A stretch of 64,000 nucleotides of DNA from Paenibacillus graminis (GTDB lineage: Bacteria; Bacillota; Bacilli; Paenibacillales; Paenibacillaceae): the NCBI RefSeq assembly GCF_000758705.1, contig NZ_CP009287.1, forward strand, positions 4,588,001 to 4,652,000, given 5' to 3'. Below, in pieces: positions 42,286-51,927 of the stretch. Made by a program: the position numbers and the translations under genes. The notes under the pieces were generated by a model. It was not told where the DNA came from and searched no databases. It worked only from the letters and a program-made list of their open reading frames with translations. Every line of letters starts with the position of its first letter. Position 1 is the first letter of the stretch.

Positions 42286-43107
42286 TTATGGTCTTAATTG
42301 TGCCACAAATTCACGAATTTGCAACAAGCCTTCACTTCGTGTAGCTGCATTGTTGAGCAGTGGAATAACATCCTCGACCTTGCGGACGATTGCGCTGCCT
42401 ACCACTACACCGTCGCAGATGCGGGCAAACCGGGCTACCTGCTCACCGGTTGAGATGCCGAAGCCCACCGCCACAGGAAGGTCCGTGGCCTGGCGGACAG
42501 AAGCAATGAACTCATCCACTCCGGAATGAAAGGAAGAGCGTTCTCCTGTAACTCCAAGCGAAGAAACGCAGTACACGAAACCGCTGGCCCCGGCGACAAT
42601 CCGTTCAATCCGTTCGCTGGACGTAGGCGCTACAAGCGGAATAAGATTCACGCCGGCGGCGCGGCTGCGCTGACGCATGTCCTCTGACTCCTCCACTGGA
42701 AGATCAGGAATAATCAGCCCGCTGATCTCATGGGCATCCAGCAGGGAGAAAAAGCTGTCGAGTCCCATCTGCATGACCGGATTATAATAGGTGAACAGAA
42801 TGAAAGGCAGCTTGCTGCCCGCCTGCCGGGCCTTCAGCGCTGTTTCCATGCAGGTGCGCAAATGGATATTGCCCTGCAGTGCTCTGGAAGAGGCCCGCTG
42901 GATCACCGGACCGTCCGCAAGCGGATCGGAATAAGGCACGCCCAGCTCCAGAATATCCGCCCCTGCCGCTTCCAGCTCGGCGATAATCTCAAGCGTAGTC
43001 TCCAGATCAGGATCGCCAACAGTCAGGAACGGAATCAGCGCTGTCCGGCCCTCCTCCTTCAGCCTGCGGAAGGCCAAATCCATCCGGTTTGTCGTTACGG
43101 TTGTCAT
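42286..43107 (-). CDS. trpA: Tryptophan synthase alpha chain
   Basis: TrpA cleaves indole-glycerol phosphate to indole and passes it to TrpB. The TIM barrel shows ALIPFLTVGDPDLETTLEI (catalytic Glu region), ELGVPYSDPLADGPVIQRAS with the second catalytic Asp, and GLIIPDLPVEE. The start ATG 43107 shares one base with the trpB stop (TGATG), so translation is coupled. Length is 273 aa. A GTG one codon earlier is the alternative. Confidence 0.96.
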   Translation of the reverse strand: MTTVTTNRMDLAFRRLKEEGRTALIPFLTVGDPDLETTLEIIAELEAAGADILELGVPYSDPLADGPVIQRASSRALQGNIHLRTCMETALKARQAGSKLPFILFTYYNPVMQMGLDSFFSLLDAHEISGLIIPDLPVEESEDMRQRSRAAGVNLIPLVAPTSSERIERIVAGASGFVYCVSSLGVTGERSSFHSGVDEFIASVRQATDLPVAVGFGISTGEQVARFARICDGVVVGSAIVRKVEDVIPLLNNAATRSEGLLQIREFVAQLRP

Positions 43108-44303
43108 CACTTACCCGCCCCTTCCGTGTAGGCCATTATGGACTCAACATCCTTGTCCCCGCGTCCCGACAAACAGATCACCACGATATCATCTTTGGTC
43201 AATGCCGGTCCAAGCTTTACAACATGCGCGATGGCATGGGCGGATTCAAGCGCCGGAATAATCCCTTCGGTTACGCAGAGCAGCTTCAGGGCTTCCAGGG
43301 CTTCATCATCCGTAACCGGCACATACTGCGCTCGGTGGACGTCTTTGAGGTAGGAATGTTCAGGGCCTACTCCGGGATAGTCCAGACCGGCAGAAATCGA
43401 ATGCGCCTCCTGTACTTGTCCATGCTCATCCTGCAGCAGATAGCTCAGAGAACCCTGAAACACTCCCCGGGTCCCTTTGCTCATCGTTGCCGCATGGAAC
43501 GGAGTCTCGACGCCTTTGCCGGCAGCCTCCACCCCGATCATCCCGACCTGCTCATCCTCCATGAACGGATAGAACATGCCGATCGCATTGCTGCCGCCGC
43601 CCACTGCGGCGACCAGCAGATCCGGCAGCCTGCCTTCGGCTTCCAGAATCTGGCGCCGCGTCTCATCCCCGATAATCCGCTGGAAATTGCGGACCATCAT
43701 CGGGTACGGATGCGGGCCCACAGCAGAACCCAGCACGTAGAAGGTGTCTTCCACGTTGCTGACCCAGTATCTGAGGGCCTCATTTCCAGCGTCCTTCAAT
43801 GTCCGTGAACCGGAAGTCACCGGAATGACTTCAGCCCCCAGCAGCTTCATGCGGAATACGTTGAGCGCCTGGCGGCGTGTATCCTCCTCGCCCATGAACA
43901 CCTTGCACTCCATCCCGAGCAGGGCTGCTACTGTAGCTGTAGCCACACCATGCTGGCCTGCGCCGGTTTCGGCGATGACTTTGGTTTTGCCCATCATTTT
44001 GGCGAGAATGCCCTGGCCGATCGCATTATTGATTTTGTGAGCACCTGTATGGTTGAGATCCTCACGTTTCAAGTATATTTTAGCTTCTCCCAGATGTTTG
44101 CTGAGACGTTCCGCATAATAGAGCGGAGTCTCGCGTCCGGAATATTGCTTGAGCAGATAATCCACTTCCTTCTGAAAAGCAGGATCGGCGGAAAATCTGT
44201 TGTAGGCTTCCTCCAGCTCAATCAGCGCATTCATCAACGTTTCAGGAACGAAGCGGCCTCCAAAAGAACCAAAACGTCCATTCTTGTCCGGTACTTGTAT
44301 CAT
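43107..44303 (-). CDS. trpB: Tryptophan synthase beta chain
   Basis: TrpB condenses indole and serine with PLP. The lysine lies in [20 protein letters not shown]. The motifs [33 protein letters not shown] and [11 protein letters not shown] follow. Length is 398 aa. It overlaps trpF by four bases (ATGA) and is coupled to trpA. Confidence 0.97.
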   Translation of the reverse strand: MIQVPDKNGRFGSFGGRFVPETLMNALIELEEAYNRFSADPAFQKEVDYLLKQYSGRETPLYYAERLSKHLGEAKIYLKREDLNHTGAHKINNAIGQGILAKMMGKTKVIAETGAGQHGVATATVAALLGMECKVFMGEEDTRRQALNVFRMKLLGAEVIPVTSGSRTLKDAGNEALRYWVSNVEDTFYVLGSAVGPHPYPMMVRNFQRIIGDETRRQILEAEGRLPDLLVAAVGGGSNAIGMFYPFMEDEQVGMIGVEAAGKGVETPFHAATMSKGTRGVFQGSLSYLLQDEHGQVQEAHSISAGLDYPGVGPEHSYLKDVHRAQYVPVTDDEALEALKLLCVTEGIIPALESAHAIAHVVKLGPALTKDDIVVICLSGRGDKDVESIMAYTEGAGK

Positions 44304-44980
44304 GATTGCTTCACCCTTTCCACAAAAGCTGTCATTTTGACGATATCCTTAACTCCATTGCTCTCTACTCCGCTTGATACATCTACACCATACGGAGCAT
44401 AGCCATCCAGCAGTTCACGCACATTCTCCGGGTGCAGTCCACCGGCTATAAATAAAGGCAAGCCATAAGCAGAAGCCGCTTGTCTATAGGCAGGAATCTT
44501 CTCCCAATCAAAGGTCCGCCCGGAGCCGCCGCTGCCCGCCGGGTCATAGGTATCCAGCAGCAGGGCATCTACGGCTCCGGCATAGTGATGCAAGGAATAA
44601 GGATCATCCGCAGCTGACTCTGCATTGCTTGTGGCTACAGAAAGAGCCTTCCATAGCTGCACCTGCGGAAAAGCCGCCTTGACGGCCCGGCACAAATCTG
44701 CACTCTCCTGGCCATGCAGCTGGATGACCTTCAGCGGTACGGTGGAGAGCAGCGCTGCAAGCTCAGCAAGTGTAGGATTTACAAACACTCCGGCGGCGAG
44801 CGGAGGTTTCCCGTTCTCCCATTCCGCAAGCTCGGCAATAAGCTCTGCTGCTTGTTCGGGGCTCACCCTGCGGCGGCTCTCTGCAAACACAAACCCGATA
44901 ACATCCACAGGTAATCGCTTCATAGATTTTAGCACTTCAACGTCCTGAAGTCCACAGATTTTTACCAGCGTCTCAGCCAT
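44300..44980 (-). CDS. trpF: Phosphoribosylanthranilate isomerase
   Basis: TrpF is the TIM-barrel isomerase of the tryptophan pathway. The start region [16 protein letters not shown] carries the catalytic cysteine. [18 protein letters not shown] and the C-terminal [22 protein letters not shown] phosphate site follow. I chose ATG 44980 with GGAAGG upstream, overlapping trpC by 8 bases, giving 226 aa. The longer frame lies within the end of trpC. Confidence 0.94.
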   Translation of the reverse strand: MAETLVKICGLQDVEVLKSMKRLPVDVIGFVFAESRRRVSPEQAAELIAELAEWENGKPPLAAGVFVNPTLAELAALLSTVPLKVIQLHGQESADLCRAVKAAFPQVQLWKALSVATSNAESAADDPYSLHHYAGAVDALLLDTYDPAGSGGSGRTFDWEKIPAYRQAASAYGLPLFIAGGLHPENVRELLDGYAPYGVDVSSGVESNGVKDIVKMTAFVERVKQS

Positions 44981-45803
44981 GGGCGGCACGTTCCTTCCCT
45001 TCCGGCAGCGCACCAAGCAGCCCGTGCACTGCCTGTTCCACATCCGGCTGGCGCATCAGATATTCTCCAACCAGCACTCCGCTGGCTCCGGTAGTTTTTA
45101 GATAATCAATATCCCCGGGTCCGGCTATTCCGCTCTCGCTGATCACGGGAACGGTGCCGGGAAGCAGCGCTGCAAGCTCAGCTGTCGTAGACAGTGCCGT
45201 TTCGAACGTGCGCAGATTGCGGTTGTTAATCCCCAGCAGCACCCCCGGGTGCTCCAATTTCCCGGTAGCCAGAACGGTCTCCAGCTCGCTCCGGTCATGA
45301 ATCTCAATCAGGATATCGAGTCCCAGCGAGGCAGCTGCACCGGTGAACGAAATCAGCTGCTCTGGCGTCAGAATGGCTGCAATCAGCAGCACCGCGTCGG
45401 CACCCAGCAGACGGGATTCGTAGATCTGCCGTTCATCAATAATGAAATCCTTGCGCAGCAGCGGAAGCTTAACTGCCTCCCTAACCTGCTGCAGATAAGC
45501 CCCGCTGCCCTGAAAATAGTCTTTATCCGTAAGGACGGATAAGCAATCCGCTCCGCCCGCTTCATACCCCTTGGCGATCGACACCGGATCGAAATCCGCC
45601 CGGATTAAGCCTTTGGAGGGGGAAGCCTTCTTTACTTCGGCAATCAGCCCCATGGATCTGTTCCGCGACTTCGTTAGCGCTGTTCGAAAACCTCTTGTGG
45701 GAGGCAGTGCTGCAATCTGACGTTCTGCCCCGGACAGAGAAAATGTCTGGCTTAATGCTTTAACCTCATTAATTTTGGTGGCAACAATCCGCTCAAGATA
45801 CAT
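44973..45803 (-). CDS. trpC: Indole-3-glycerol phosphate synthase
   Basis: TrpC closes the indole ring. It shows LIAEVKKASPSKGLIRADFDP, LSVLTDKDYFQGS, LPLLRKDFIIDERQIYE and GINNRNLRTFE. I chose ATG 45803 (MYLERIVAT), which has AAAGGAG upstream and overlaps trpD by 11 bases. This gives 276 aa. It is coupled to both neighbours. Confidence 0.96.
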   Translation of the reverse strand: MYLERIVATKINEVKALSQTFSLSGAERQIAALPPTRGFRTALTKSRNRSMGLIAEVKKASPSKGLIRADFDPVSIAKGYEAGGADCLSVLTDKDYFQGSGAYLQQVREAVKLPLLRKDFIIDERQIYESRLLGADAVLLIAAILTPEQLISFTGAAASLGLDILIEIHDRSELETVLATGKLEHPGVLLGINNRNLRTFETALSTTAELAALLPGTVPVISESGIAGPGDIDYLKTTGASGVLVGEYLMRQPDVEQAVHGLLGALPEGKERAAHG

Positions 45804-46833
45804 AATCAAGCTCCTTTGTCATGGCTTTGAGCTGCTCCAGCTTCAGCAGCGCAGCACCGGAATCTACTACAGCCTTTGCTTTTTCCACACCCTCTTGCAA
45901 GGTATTCGCAAGTCCTGCCACATAAATGCAGGCGCCTGCATTGGCGAGGACAATATCTCGGTAAGGATTCCGATCTCCTTGCAGTACTCCGGTGATTATT
46001 GCCGCATTCTCCGCCGCATCACCGCCAAGCACATCCTCCAGCGGATGTGTGTTAAGTCCCAATTCCTGAGGGGTGATCTCATATGTCGTCACCACTCCGT
46101 TCTTCAGTTCAGACACCTGTGTAGGAGCGGAAATACTGATCTCATCCAGGCCGTCCAGACTGCTCACAATCATCGCACGCTTGGAGCCAAGCTCTTTCAG
46201 CACATGGGCTATAGTCTGTGTCTTGTCCCTGTCGTAGATCCCCATCAGCTGACGGTCCGCTCCTGCCGGATTGGTCAGGGGCCCCAGCATATTGAATACA
46301 GTGCGGAACCCCAGCTCCTTCCGCGGTGCTGCAGCGTGCTTCATCGACGGATGATAGATTTGCGCGAACAGGAAGCAGATGCCGATGGTATCCAGGCACT
46401 GCCGGGCCTGCTCTGCATTCAGATGAATATTGACTCCAAGTGCCTCAAGCACATCGGCACTGCCCGCTCTGCCGGAGGCGGAACGGTTGCCGTGCTTGGC
46501 GACTCTGACGGAAGCTGCAGATGATATAATGGCCGAGGCTGTGGAAATATTGAACTTATGGATGCCCGAGCCGCCGGTTCCGCAGGTATCCAGCAGTTGG
46601 GAACGTTCTGTAGCCACATGGGTGCTGAACCCCCGCATCGCTTCCGCGAATCCGGTGATTTCTTCAACCGTTTCTCCCTTAATCCGGAGTGCCGTCAGCA
46701 GCGACCCAATCTGCGCCGCTGAGGCTGATCCTTCCATAATGGACCCCATAATCTCCCGCGCCTGCAGCCGGCTGAGATCCCGGCCTTCAATTATACTGGC
46801 AATCCCTGATTGTATCCTTTGGCTTGCGTCCAT
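45793..46833 (-). CDS. trpD: Anthranilate phosphoribosyltransferase
   Basis: TrpD adds phosphoribose from PRPP to anthranilate. The PRPP signature is LLDTCGTGGSGIHKFNIST. KHGNRSASGRAGSADVLEALG and NMLGPLTNPAGA follow. ATG 46833 (MDASQRIQS) with AGGAGG upstream is chosen over a longer frame that would run into trpE. Length is 346 aa. A 73-base gap separates it from trpE. Confidence 0.96.
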   Translation of the reverse strand: MDASQRIQSGIASIIEGRDLSRLQAREIMGSIMEGSASAAQIGSLLTALRIKGETVEEITGFAEAMRGFSTHVATERSQLLDTCGTGGSGIHKFNISTASAIISSAASVRVAKHGNRSASGRAGSADVLEALGVNIHLNAEQARQCLDTIGICFLFAQIYHPSMKHAAAPRKELGFRTVFNMLGPLTNPAGADRQLMGIYDRDKTQTIAHVLKELGSKRAMIVSSLDGLDEISISAPTQVSELKNGVVTTYEITPQELGLNTHPLEDVLGGDAAENAAIITGVLQGDRNPYRDIVLANAGACIYVAGLANTLQEGVEKAKAVVDSGAALLKLEQLKAMTKELDYVS

Positions 46834-46906
46834 CCTGATTTCCTCCTGTTCATTGTGCCGTCTCAGGCTTCTGGAATCCATTGCTGTTCCGCTTGACCCT
46901 CCGGGA

Positions 46907-48460
46907 TCAAGGGGTATACTCATACATGTAATCCTGGTTGATTACCTGCTTTTCTTTGACTTCAGCGGGGAACATGGCTTCTGCCATCCGGATCGCCTTC
47001 AGCATCGCTTTGGCCTTGTTGAGCGTCTCTTCATATTCCTTCTCGGGAACCGAATCCCACACGATCCCTGCCCCAGCCTGCACATAAGCCCGGCCTTTGC
47101 GGAAAATGATGGTGCGGATCGTAATGCACGAATCCATATTTCCGGAAAATCCAAGATAGCCGATGGCCCCGGCGTAAGCGCCTCTCGCTTCCCGTTCCAG
47201 TTCGGCGATGATTTCCATCGCCCGCAGCTTCGGCGCACCCGATACAGTCCCTGCCGGAAGACAGGAGAGGAAGGCATCGAAGAAATCCTTGCCCTCGTCC
47301 AGTGTCCCTGACACATTCGAGACGATATGCATCACATGCGAGTACTTCTCGATTTCCATGAAGGAATCGCATTTTACCGTACCGAATTTGGACACTCTGC
47401 CCAGATCGTTGCGGCCCAGATCCACCAGCATCAGATGCTCTGCCCGTTCCTTCTCGTCCTCCAGCAGTTCAGCGGCCAGCGCCCGGTCGTGCGCTTCGTT
47501 CTCTCCACGGGGACGGGTCCCGGCGATGGGCCGGGTTTCCACACGGCCTCCGTCCACCTTCACCAGCGCCTCGGGCGAAGTGCCGACGATGATTTCCTCA
47601 TCCATTTTCAGATAATACATATACGGGGAAGGGTTCAGCGTCCGAAGCATCCGGTAGACATGCAGCGGGGACACTTCTGTTTCAATATGCAGCCGCTGAG
47701 ACAGCACCACCTGAAAAATATCTCCCGCCCGGATATATTCCTTCGCCTGCTCCACATTGCTGATGTACTGTTCCTTGGTAAGATTCGAATGTATCTCACC
47801 CAGTTCAATATCCTGGGGAATGCTGCGCCGGTTGACGTTTTCCTTCGGTCCTTCCTTCTGAAGCTCTTCAGCCATAGTCTCAAGACGGCGGCTCAGGTCT
47901 TCATATCCGGCCCGGATATCGGAATCCGTATCCCCGTCCTTGATATGCAGGTTACCTACCAGGAGAATCTGCTGTTTCACATGATCGAATACGATAATGC
48001 GGTCACAGAACATGAAGCGGATATCATCCATATTCAAATCATCGACTGCATGGGCGGAGAGCTTCTCATAATACTGCAGCAGATCATACCCGAAGAATCC
48101 GATGGCCCCGCCTGTAAAAGGAGGCATCCCGTCCAGCTTGGGACTGCGGTATGAGCGGAGCAGTGCTTTCAGCTCCTCTACGGGTTTGCCGAACAGCTGT
48201 CTCTTCTCGCCGGCGACCTCCACATGGACTTCGCCTTTTTTGCCGGAGACCATCAGGAAGGGATCACTGCCGATAAAAGAATAACGGGCCCACTGTATCC
48301 CACCCTCTACACTCTCCAGCAAAAAGGCCCGGTCCTGCCCGGCAAACCGCTGGAATAACCGGATGGGTGTCTCCATATCGGCGAGCAGCCGCGTAACTAC
48401 TGGGATCAGATTATATTCCCGCGACAGCGACACCACTTCTTCTACTCTTGGATTCGTCAC
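46907..48460 (-). CDS. trpE: Anthranilate synthase component I
   Basis: TrpE converts chorismate and ammonia to anthranilate. The N-terminal LLES segment (near residue 48) is the tryptophan feedback site. The C-terminal chorismate-binding domain has VVLSQRLHIET, NPSPYMYYLK, ARPI-type TRPIAGTRPRG and LPAGTVSGAPKLRAMEI. Length is 517 aa. The start is GTG 48460 with AAGGAGG upstream. No trpG follows; the amidotransferase subunit is presumably a shared PabA elsewhere, as in B. subtilis. Expression is probably controlled by the TRAP leader. Confidence 0.96.
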   Translation of the reverse strand: MTNPRVEEVVSLSREYNLIPVVTRLLADMETPIRLFQRFAGQDRAFLLESVEGGIQWARYSFIGSDPFLMVSGKKGEVHVEVAGEKRQLFGKPVEELKALLRSYRSPKLDGMPPFTGGAIGFFGYDLLQYYEKLSAHAVDDLNMDDIRFMFCDRIIVFDHVKQQILLVGNLHIKDGDTDSDIRAGYEDLSRRLETMAEELQKEGPKENVNRRSIPQDIELGEIHSNLTKEQYISNVEQAKEYIRAGDIFQVVLSQRLHIETEVSPLHVYRMLRTLNPSPYMYYLKMDEEIIVGTSPEALVKVDGGRVETRPIAGTRPRGENEAHDRALAAELLEDEKERAEHLMLVDLGRNDLGRVSKFGTVKCDSFMEIEKYSHVMHIVSNVSGTLDEGKDFFDAFLSCLPAGTVSGAPKLRAMEIIAELEREARGAYAGAIGYLGFSGNMDSCITIRTIIFRKGRAYVQAGAGIVWDSVPEKEYEETLNKAKAMLKAIRMAEAMFPAEVKEKQVINQDYMYEYTP

Positions 48461-48682
48461 TTGGGATGCCTCCTTGAAATGTTGGTTTATATTGTCCGAA
48501 ATACAGAAAAACCTCTACCGAAGTAGAGGTTTGTGTAAGTAAGTATATGGAAAAGCGCAAAGGATCGGCATATAACCATCGCAGAGGATGCACTTCCCCC
48601 TATAGAAGAATACAGCGATAGTGCAAATACGCGCACTAAAGTGTAACCTAAAAAGAGAATGGCAAACATACGCAATACATGC
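48461..48682 (-). other. trp leader between TRAP site and trpE
   Basis: On the minus strand this holds an untranslated leader of about 220 bases. It includes CATCCTCTGC (complement of 48581-48590), able to pair with GCAGAG in the TRAP site, and the terminator near 48503-48532. An open frame of 62 codons across it has no ribosome binding site and no tryptophan codons, so I do not call a leader peptide. Confidence 0.5.
48503..48532 (-). terminator. Attenuator terminator upstream of trpE
   Basis: On the minus strand AAACCTCTAC and GTAGAGGTTT form a perfect 10-base stem with a TTCG loop and a T run. It lies about 45 bases before the trpE start. The 5' arm can instead pair with AAGCAGAGTTT in the TRAP site (complement of 48738-48748). 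Confidence 0.85.
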
Positions 48683-48753
48683 CTAAACTCAACTAAAATC
48701 CTGCACTCTGCTCAACTATACTCATCTCAGCTAAACTAAACTCTGCTTCACTC
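48683..48753 (-). promoter_or_regulatory. TRAP binding site: twelve (G/U)AG triplets
   Basis: On the minus strand GAG or UAG triplets lie at 5-base periodicity. In plus coordinates their starts are 48751, then (AAG at 48746) 48741, 48736, 48731, 48726, 48721, 48716, 48711 and 48706. After a 10-base gap come 48693, 48688 and 48683. Spacers are two bases (TT, CT, AT, TA, CA). This is the hallmark of a site for the 11-subunit TRAP protein, whose gene (mtrB) lies at 58996-59244. Confidence 0.92.
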
Positions 48754-48763
48754 GGCTAATTAC

Positions 48764-48793
48764 ACTATACATGATGCCTTTGGTCCATGGCAA
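48764..48793 (-). promoter_or_regulatory. Candidate trp promoter
   Basis: On the minus strand TTGCCA (complement of 48788-48793), 18 bases, TATAGT (complement of 48764-48769). The start near 48757 puts the first TRAP triplet within about five bases of the 5' end. The promoter lies between aroH and the leader. Confidence 0.6.
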
Positions 48794-48811
48794 CCCCGCA
48801 CAAGGAATTTG

Positions 48812-49183
48812 TTACTTCTGCTGTGAAAGATCGGGACGAAGCTTCCGGGCTTCATTCAAATAGACATGGCGGATATCCCGCTGGGATTTATCGGTGTTGA
48901 CCTGCACCATAAGCCGGATGCACTTCGGCAGGCCGCCTTTGACGGGAATCTCCACGGAGCACATCAGAGGCACCAGGTCCCACCCTTCAATTTCACGGAT
49001 CGCCCGCGCCGGAAAGGTGGCGTCCAAATCTCCGGTCACAGTAATCCACACGCTGCAGATATCTTCCGCAATGACATCATTGCGCTCTACAATCTCGCGC
49101 AGCAGTACAACCGTTTCCCGCAAAATCTCGTTTTCCTCATTGTTGGTTACGGTTGTTGCACCGCGTATTCCCCGGTTTACCAC
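48812..49183 (-). CDS. aroH: Chorismate mutase (AroH type)
   Basis: AroH rearranges chorismate to prephenate as a trimer with the chorismate mutase of Bacillus type. Motifs are RGIRGATTVTNNEENEI, ITVTGDLDATFPARAIRE and MCSVEIPVKGGLPKCIRLM. Length is 123 aa. It overlaps aroB by 7 bases and is the gene immediately before the trp promoter. Confidence 0.95.
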   Translation of the reverse strand: MVNRGIRGATTVTNNEENEILRETVVLLREIVERNDVIAEDICSVWITVTGDLDATFPARAIREIEGWDLVPLMCSVEIPVKGGLPKCIRLMVQVNTDKSQRDIRHVYLNEARKLRPDLSQQK

Positions 49184-50283
49184 GGGCTTCCCTCCTTCTT
49201 AAGCTGTGCAAGAACCTCGCGCACGGCACTCTGCTGCACATCATTCACGATGCTGACAGCTCCGATTGAATCCGGCACGATAAAGGTCATCTTGCCTTCC
49301 TTGAATTTCTTGTCATGCATCATCGCTTCCATCAGCTCATCCACGCTGTACTCAGCAGGCAATCTCACGGGAAGCGAGAGTGCGGACAGCATGGCGATGG
49401 TATCCTCATAAATCACCCGTTCCCGCCCAAGCTTGGCGGCGAGAAGCGCAGAGCCTGCCATTCCGATGGCAATGGCTTCGCCGTGCAGGAATACACCGTA
49501 CCCGCCCACAGCTTCAATCGCGTGTCCGATCGTATGTCCAAGGTTCAGAAACGCTCTTTGCCCATGCTCCCGCTCATCATTGCTGACGACCCGGGCCTTG
49601 ATCGCACAGCCCCGCTCCAGAGCATATCCCAGTGCCTCCGTATTCAGGGAGAGCAGCTCAGAAGCATGTTCAAGGCACCAGTAAGCAAAGTCACGGTCCA
49701 GAATCAGGCCGTGCTTCACCACTTCAGCCAGTCCTGAAGAGATCTGGCGCGGCGGAAGTGTGCTCAGGGTATCCAAATCATAGAGCACCAGCGACGGCTG
49801 ATAGAAGGCGCCGATCATATTTTTTGCCAGCGGATGATTAACCGCAACCTTGCCGCCTACACTGCTGTCATGAGCCAATATGGTAGTAGGAATCTGAATG
49901 AACCCTATTCCACGCATGTAGGATGCGGCTACAAATCCTGCCAGATCCCCTACCACACCGCCACCCAGCGCCAGAACAGCTGAACTGCGGTCCAGACCGG
50001 CCTGGATTGCCGTTGTGATGACTTCTTCATAAACGGCCAGTGATTTGGAGGCCTCTCCGGCCGGAATCACATGACTGACTACAACATATCCTTCTCCGCG
50101 CAGGGCGGCCTCAACCATGGGAAGATACCGCGGGGCCACTTCGCTGTCGCTGACAATCAGCAGCGGACTGCGCAGCGGAAATCCGGCCTTCACGCAATGC
50201 CGGCCAATGTCACGCAAGAGTCCGCTTCCAATATGGATCGGATAAGAGCGTTCACCGAGTTCTACCGTAATGCTGCGCATCAT
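49177..50283 (-). CDS. aroB: 3-dehydroquinate synthase
   Basis: AroB is the NAD- and metal-dependent second enzyme of the shikimate pathway. It shows ALGGGVVGDLAGFVAASYMRG, IPTTILAHDSSVGGKVAVNH, AEVVKHGLILDRDF and FLNLGHTIGHAIEAVGGYGV. I chose ATG 50283, which shares one base with the aroC stop; ATG 50280 is the alternative. Length is 368 aa. Confidence 0.96.
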   Translation of the reverse strand: MMRSITVELGERSYPIHIGSGLLRDIGRHCVKAGFPLRSPLLIVSDSEVAPRYLPMVEAALRGEGYVVVSHVIPAGEASKSLAVYEEVITTAIQAGLDRSSAVLALGGGVVGDLAGFVAASYMRGIGFIQIPTTILAHDSSVGGKVAVNHPLAKNMIGAFYQPSLVLYDLDTLSTLPPRQISSGLAEVVKHGLILDRDFAYWCLEHASELLSLNTEALGYALERGCAIKARVVSNDEREHGQRAFLNLGHTIGHAIEAVGGYGVFLHGEAIAIGMAGSALLAAKLGRERVIYEDTIAMLSALSLPVRLPAEYSVDELMEAMMHDKKFKEGKMTFIVPDSIGAVSIVNDVQQSAVREVLAQLKKEGSPW

Positions 50284-51452
50284 TAGTAGCACTCCAGCTG
50301 TGCCTGGTAGTTGTTGTAGTTCGCTCTGATCTCCTCGATGGAATCGCCGCCGAACTTGTCCATAAAGGCTTTGGCGATCTCCCAGGCCACTACATTCTCA
50401 AGCACCACACAAGCTGCCGGCACAGCACAGGCGTCTGAACGTTCTACTTGGGCGGTAAAAGGTTCTTTCGTGTCGATATCGACACTTTGCAGCGGTTTGT
50501 ACAACGTCGGAATCGGCTTCATCACCCCGCGGACCACAACCGGCATTCCGTTGGTCATTCCGCCTTCAAAGCCGCCCAGACGGTTGCTCGCCCGGTAGTA
50601 TCCCCGGGATGCTTCATACATGATCTCATCATGGACCTGCGAGCCCCGCAGCTTGCCTGCTTCAAAGCCAATGCCGATTTCCACACCCTTGAAGGCGTTA
50701 ATGGACATCACAGCACCGGCTATGGCGCCATCCAGCTTGCGGTCAGACTGTACATGGCTTCCCAGACCGACGGGCAGACCTTCAACGATACACTCCACGA
50801 TGCCGCCGATAGAGTCGCCTTCCTCCTTGATCTTATCTATGTAGGCTTCCATCTTCTTCTCAGTTTCTTTATCTACAACTCTCACAGAAGAAGCTTCTGT
50901 CTGCTCGATCAGCTCGTCAATCGGCAGATCATTCGCAGGTGCTTCAATTTCACCGATACGGATCACCTGTCCTGCAATCTTCACACCAAACGCAGCCAGA
51001 AGCTGCCGGGCTACTGCGCCTACAGCCACTCTAGCCGCCGTTTCGCGGGCGCTGGAGCGCTCAAGCACATTCCGCAGATCAGTCAGATTATATTTCAGTC
51101 CGCCGTTCAGGTCCGCATGTCCGGGACGGGGGCGGTTCACACGCCGCTTCTCTTCATCGCTGCCGGGGATCGGCTCGATATTCATAATATTTTTCCAGTG
51201 CGTCCAATCCTTATTTTCCACAACCAAAGCTACAGGAGCACCCGTAGTGTAACCATGACGGACTCCGCCGACGATTTCTGCCGAATCCTTCTCAATCTGC
51301 ATCCGCCGGCCGCGCCCGTACCCTTTTTGCCGCCGCTGCAGTTGAAAATTAAGCTCTTCAAAATCAAGTGTCAAATTGCTGGGCAGTCCTTCGATAATAG
51401 CTGTAAGCTGGGGGCCGTGCGTTTCCCCCGCTGTTAAGTAGCGTAAACTCAT
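50283..51452 (-). CDS. aroC: Chorismate synthase
   Basis: AroC removes phosphate from EPSP, using reduced FMN as catalyst, to give chorismate. Family motifs are [49 protein letters not shown] and [15 protein letters not shown]. Length is 390 aa from ATG 51452 ([10 protein letters not shown]), which follows AAGGGGG. The longer frame begins 6 codons earlier within the ribosome binding region. It is called aroF in B. subtilis. Confidence 0.97.
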   Translation of the reverse strand: MSLRYLTAGETHGPQLTAIIEGLPSNLTLDFEELNFQLQRRQKGYGRGRRMQIEKDSAEIVGGVRHGYTTGAPVALVVENKDWTHWKNIMNIEPIPGSDEEKRRVNRPRPGHADLNGGLKYNLTDLRNVLERSSARETAARVAVGAVARQLLAAFGVKIAGQVIRIGEIEAPANDLPIDELIEQTEASSVRVVDKETEKKMEAYIDKIKEEGDSIGGIVECIVEGLPVGLGSHVQSDRKLDGAIAGAVMSINAFKGVEIGIGFEAGKLRGSQVHDEIMYEASRGYYRASNRLGGFEGGMTNGMPVVVRGVMKPIPTLYKPLQSVDIDTKEPFTAQVERSDACAVPAACVVLENVVAWEIAKAFMDKFGGDSIEEIRANYNNYQAQLECY

Positions 51453-51577
51453 GCTGCTTTCCCCCTTCACACTTTTAAACTGTAAACCGCTAAAATGTTA
51501 AATGTCTTTGCTCATTATAGTATAGGGAATCCGCTTTGACAAGAAAGGGATAAGCCCGGCTTGCCCTCGTCCGGTAC

Positions 51578-51623
51578 GAAAAAGAACAGCGCCGCCTCTA
51601 CTCTTGCGAGTAAAGACGACGCT
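51578..51623 (-). terminator. Terminator after the 53-residue gene
   Basis: On the minus strand AGCGTCGTCTTTACTC pairs with GAGTAGAGGCGGCGCT (16 pairs, several G-U), then GTTCTTTTT. It shows that transcription of the small gene upstream stops before aroC. Confidence 0.75.
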
Positions 51624-51649
51624 GCAGTGTACCCAAAAGAACCGAGTTT

Positions 51650-51811
51650 TTAACTGCCGATTCTCCGGCTTGGCGGCAGGCATGCCGCCTTGTCATCTTC
51701 AAGCGCGAGCAGACTTTGCAGCTGCCGCTCTTCAACACCGAGAACTTGCCCGCATTCACGGACGGTCAGAAAGCCGCGTCTGTAGGCATCTATGACCTTG
51801 CTTTTATCCAT
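51650..51811 (-). CDS. Small protein of unknown function with a helix-turn-helix-like segment (53 aa)
   Basis: The sequence SKVIDAYRRGFLTVRECGQV and LGVEERQLQSLLALE reads as a compact helical, possibly DNA-binding, domain. I chose ATG 51811 (MDKSKVIDAY), with a moderate AAAGG site about 12 bases upstream; a longer frame starts at 51868. The strong terminator just downstream supports a real transcript. It lies between cheR and aroC where Bacillus has no gene. Confidence 0.6.
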   Translation of the reverse strand: MDKSKVIDAYRRGFLTVRECGQVLGVEERQLQSLLALEDDKAACLPPSRRIGS

Positions 51812-51927
51812 CGGAATGTACGACCTTTCGCATGACACACGTAATCTTCCTCTACTGTCCAGTATCACTGAAAACGAGCGAAAGTATACGTATCCCTAGG
51901 AATGTCATATTCCGGGGCACAGCCAAT

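Noticed and set aside
48487..48675. 62-codon minus-strand frame in the trp leader as a leader peptide
   Set aside because: No ribosome binding site, no tryptophan codons, and it runs through the terminator; control is explained by the TRAP repeats.
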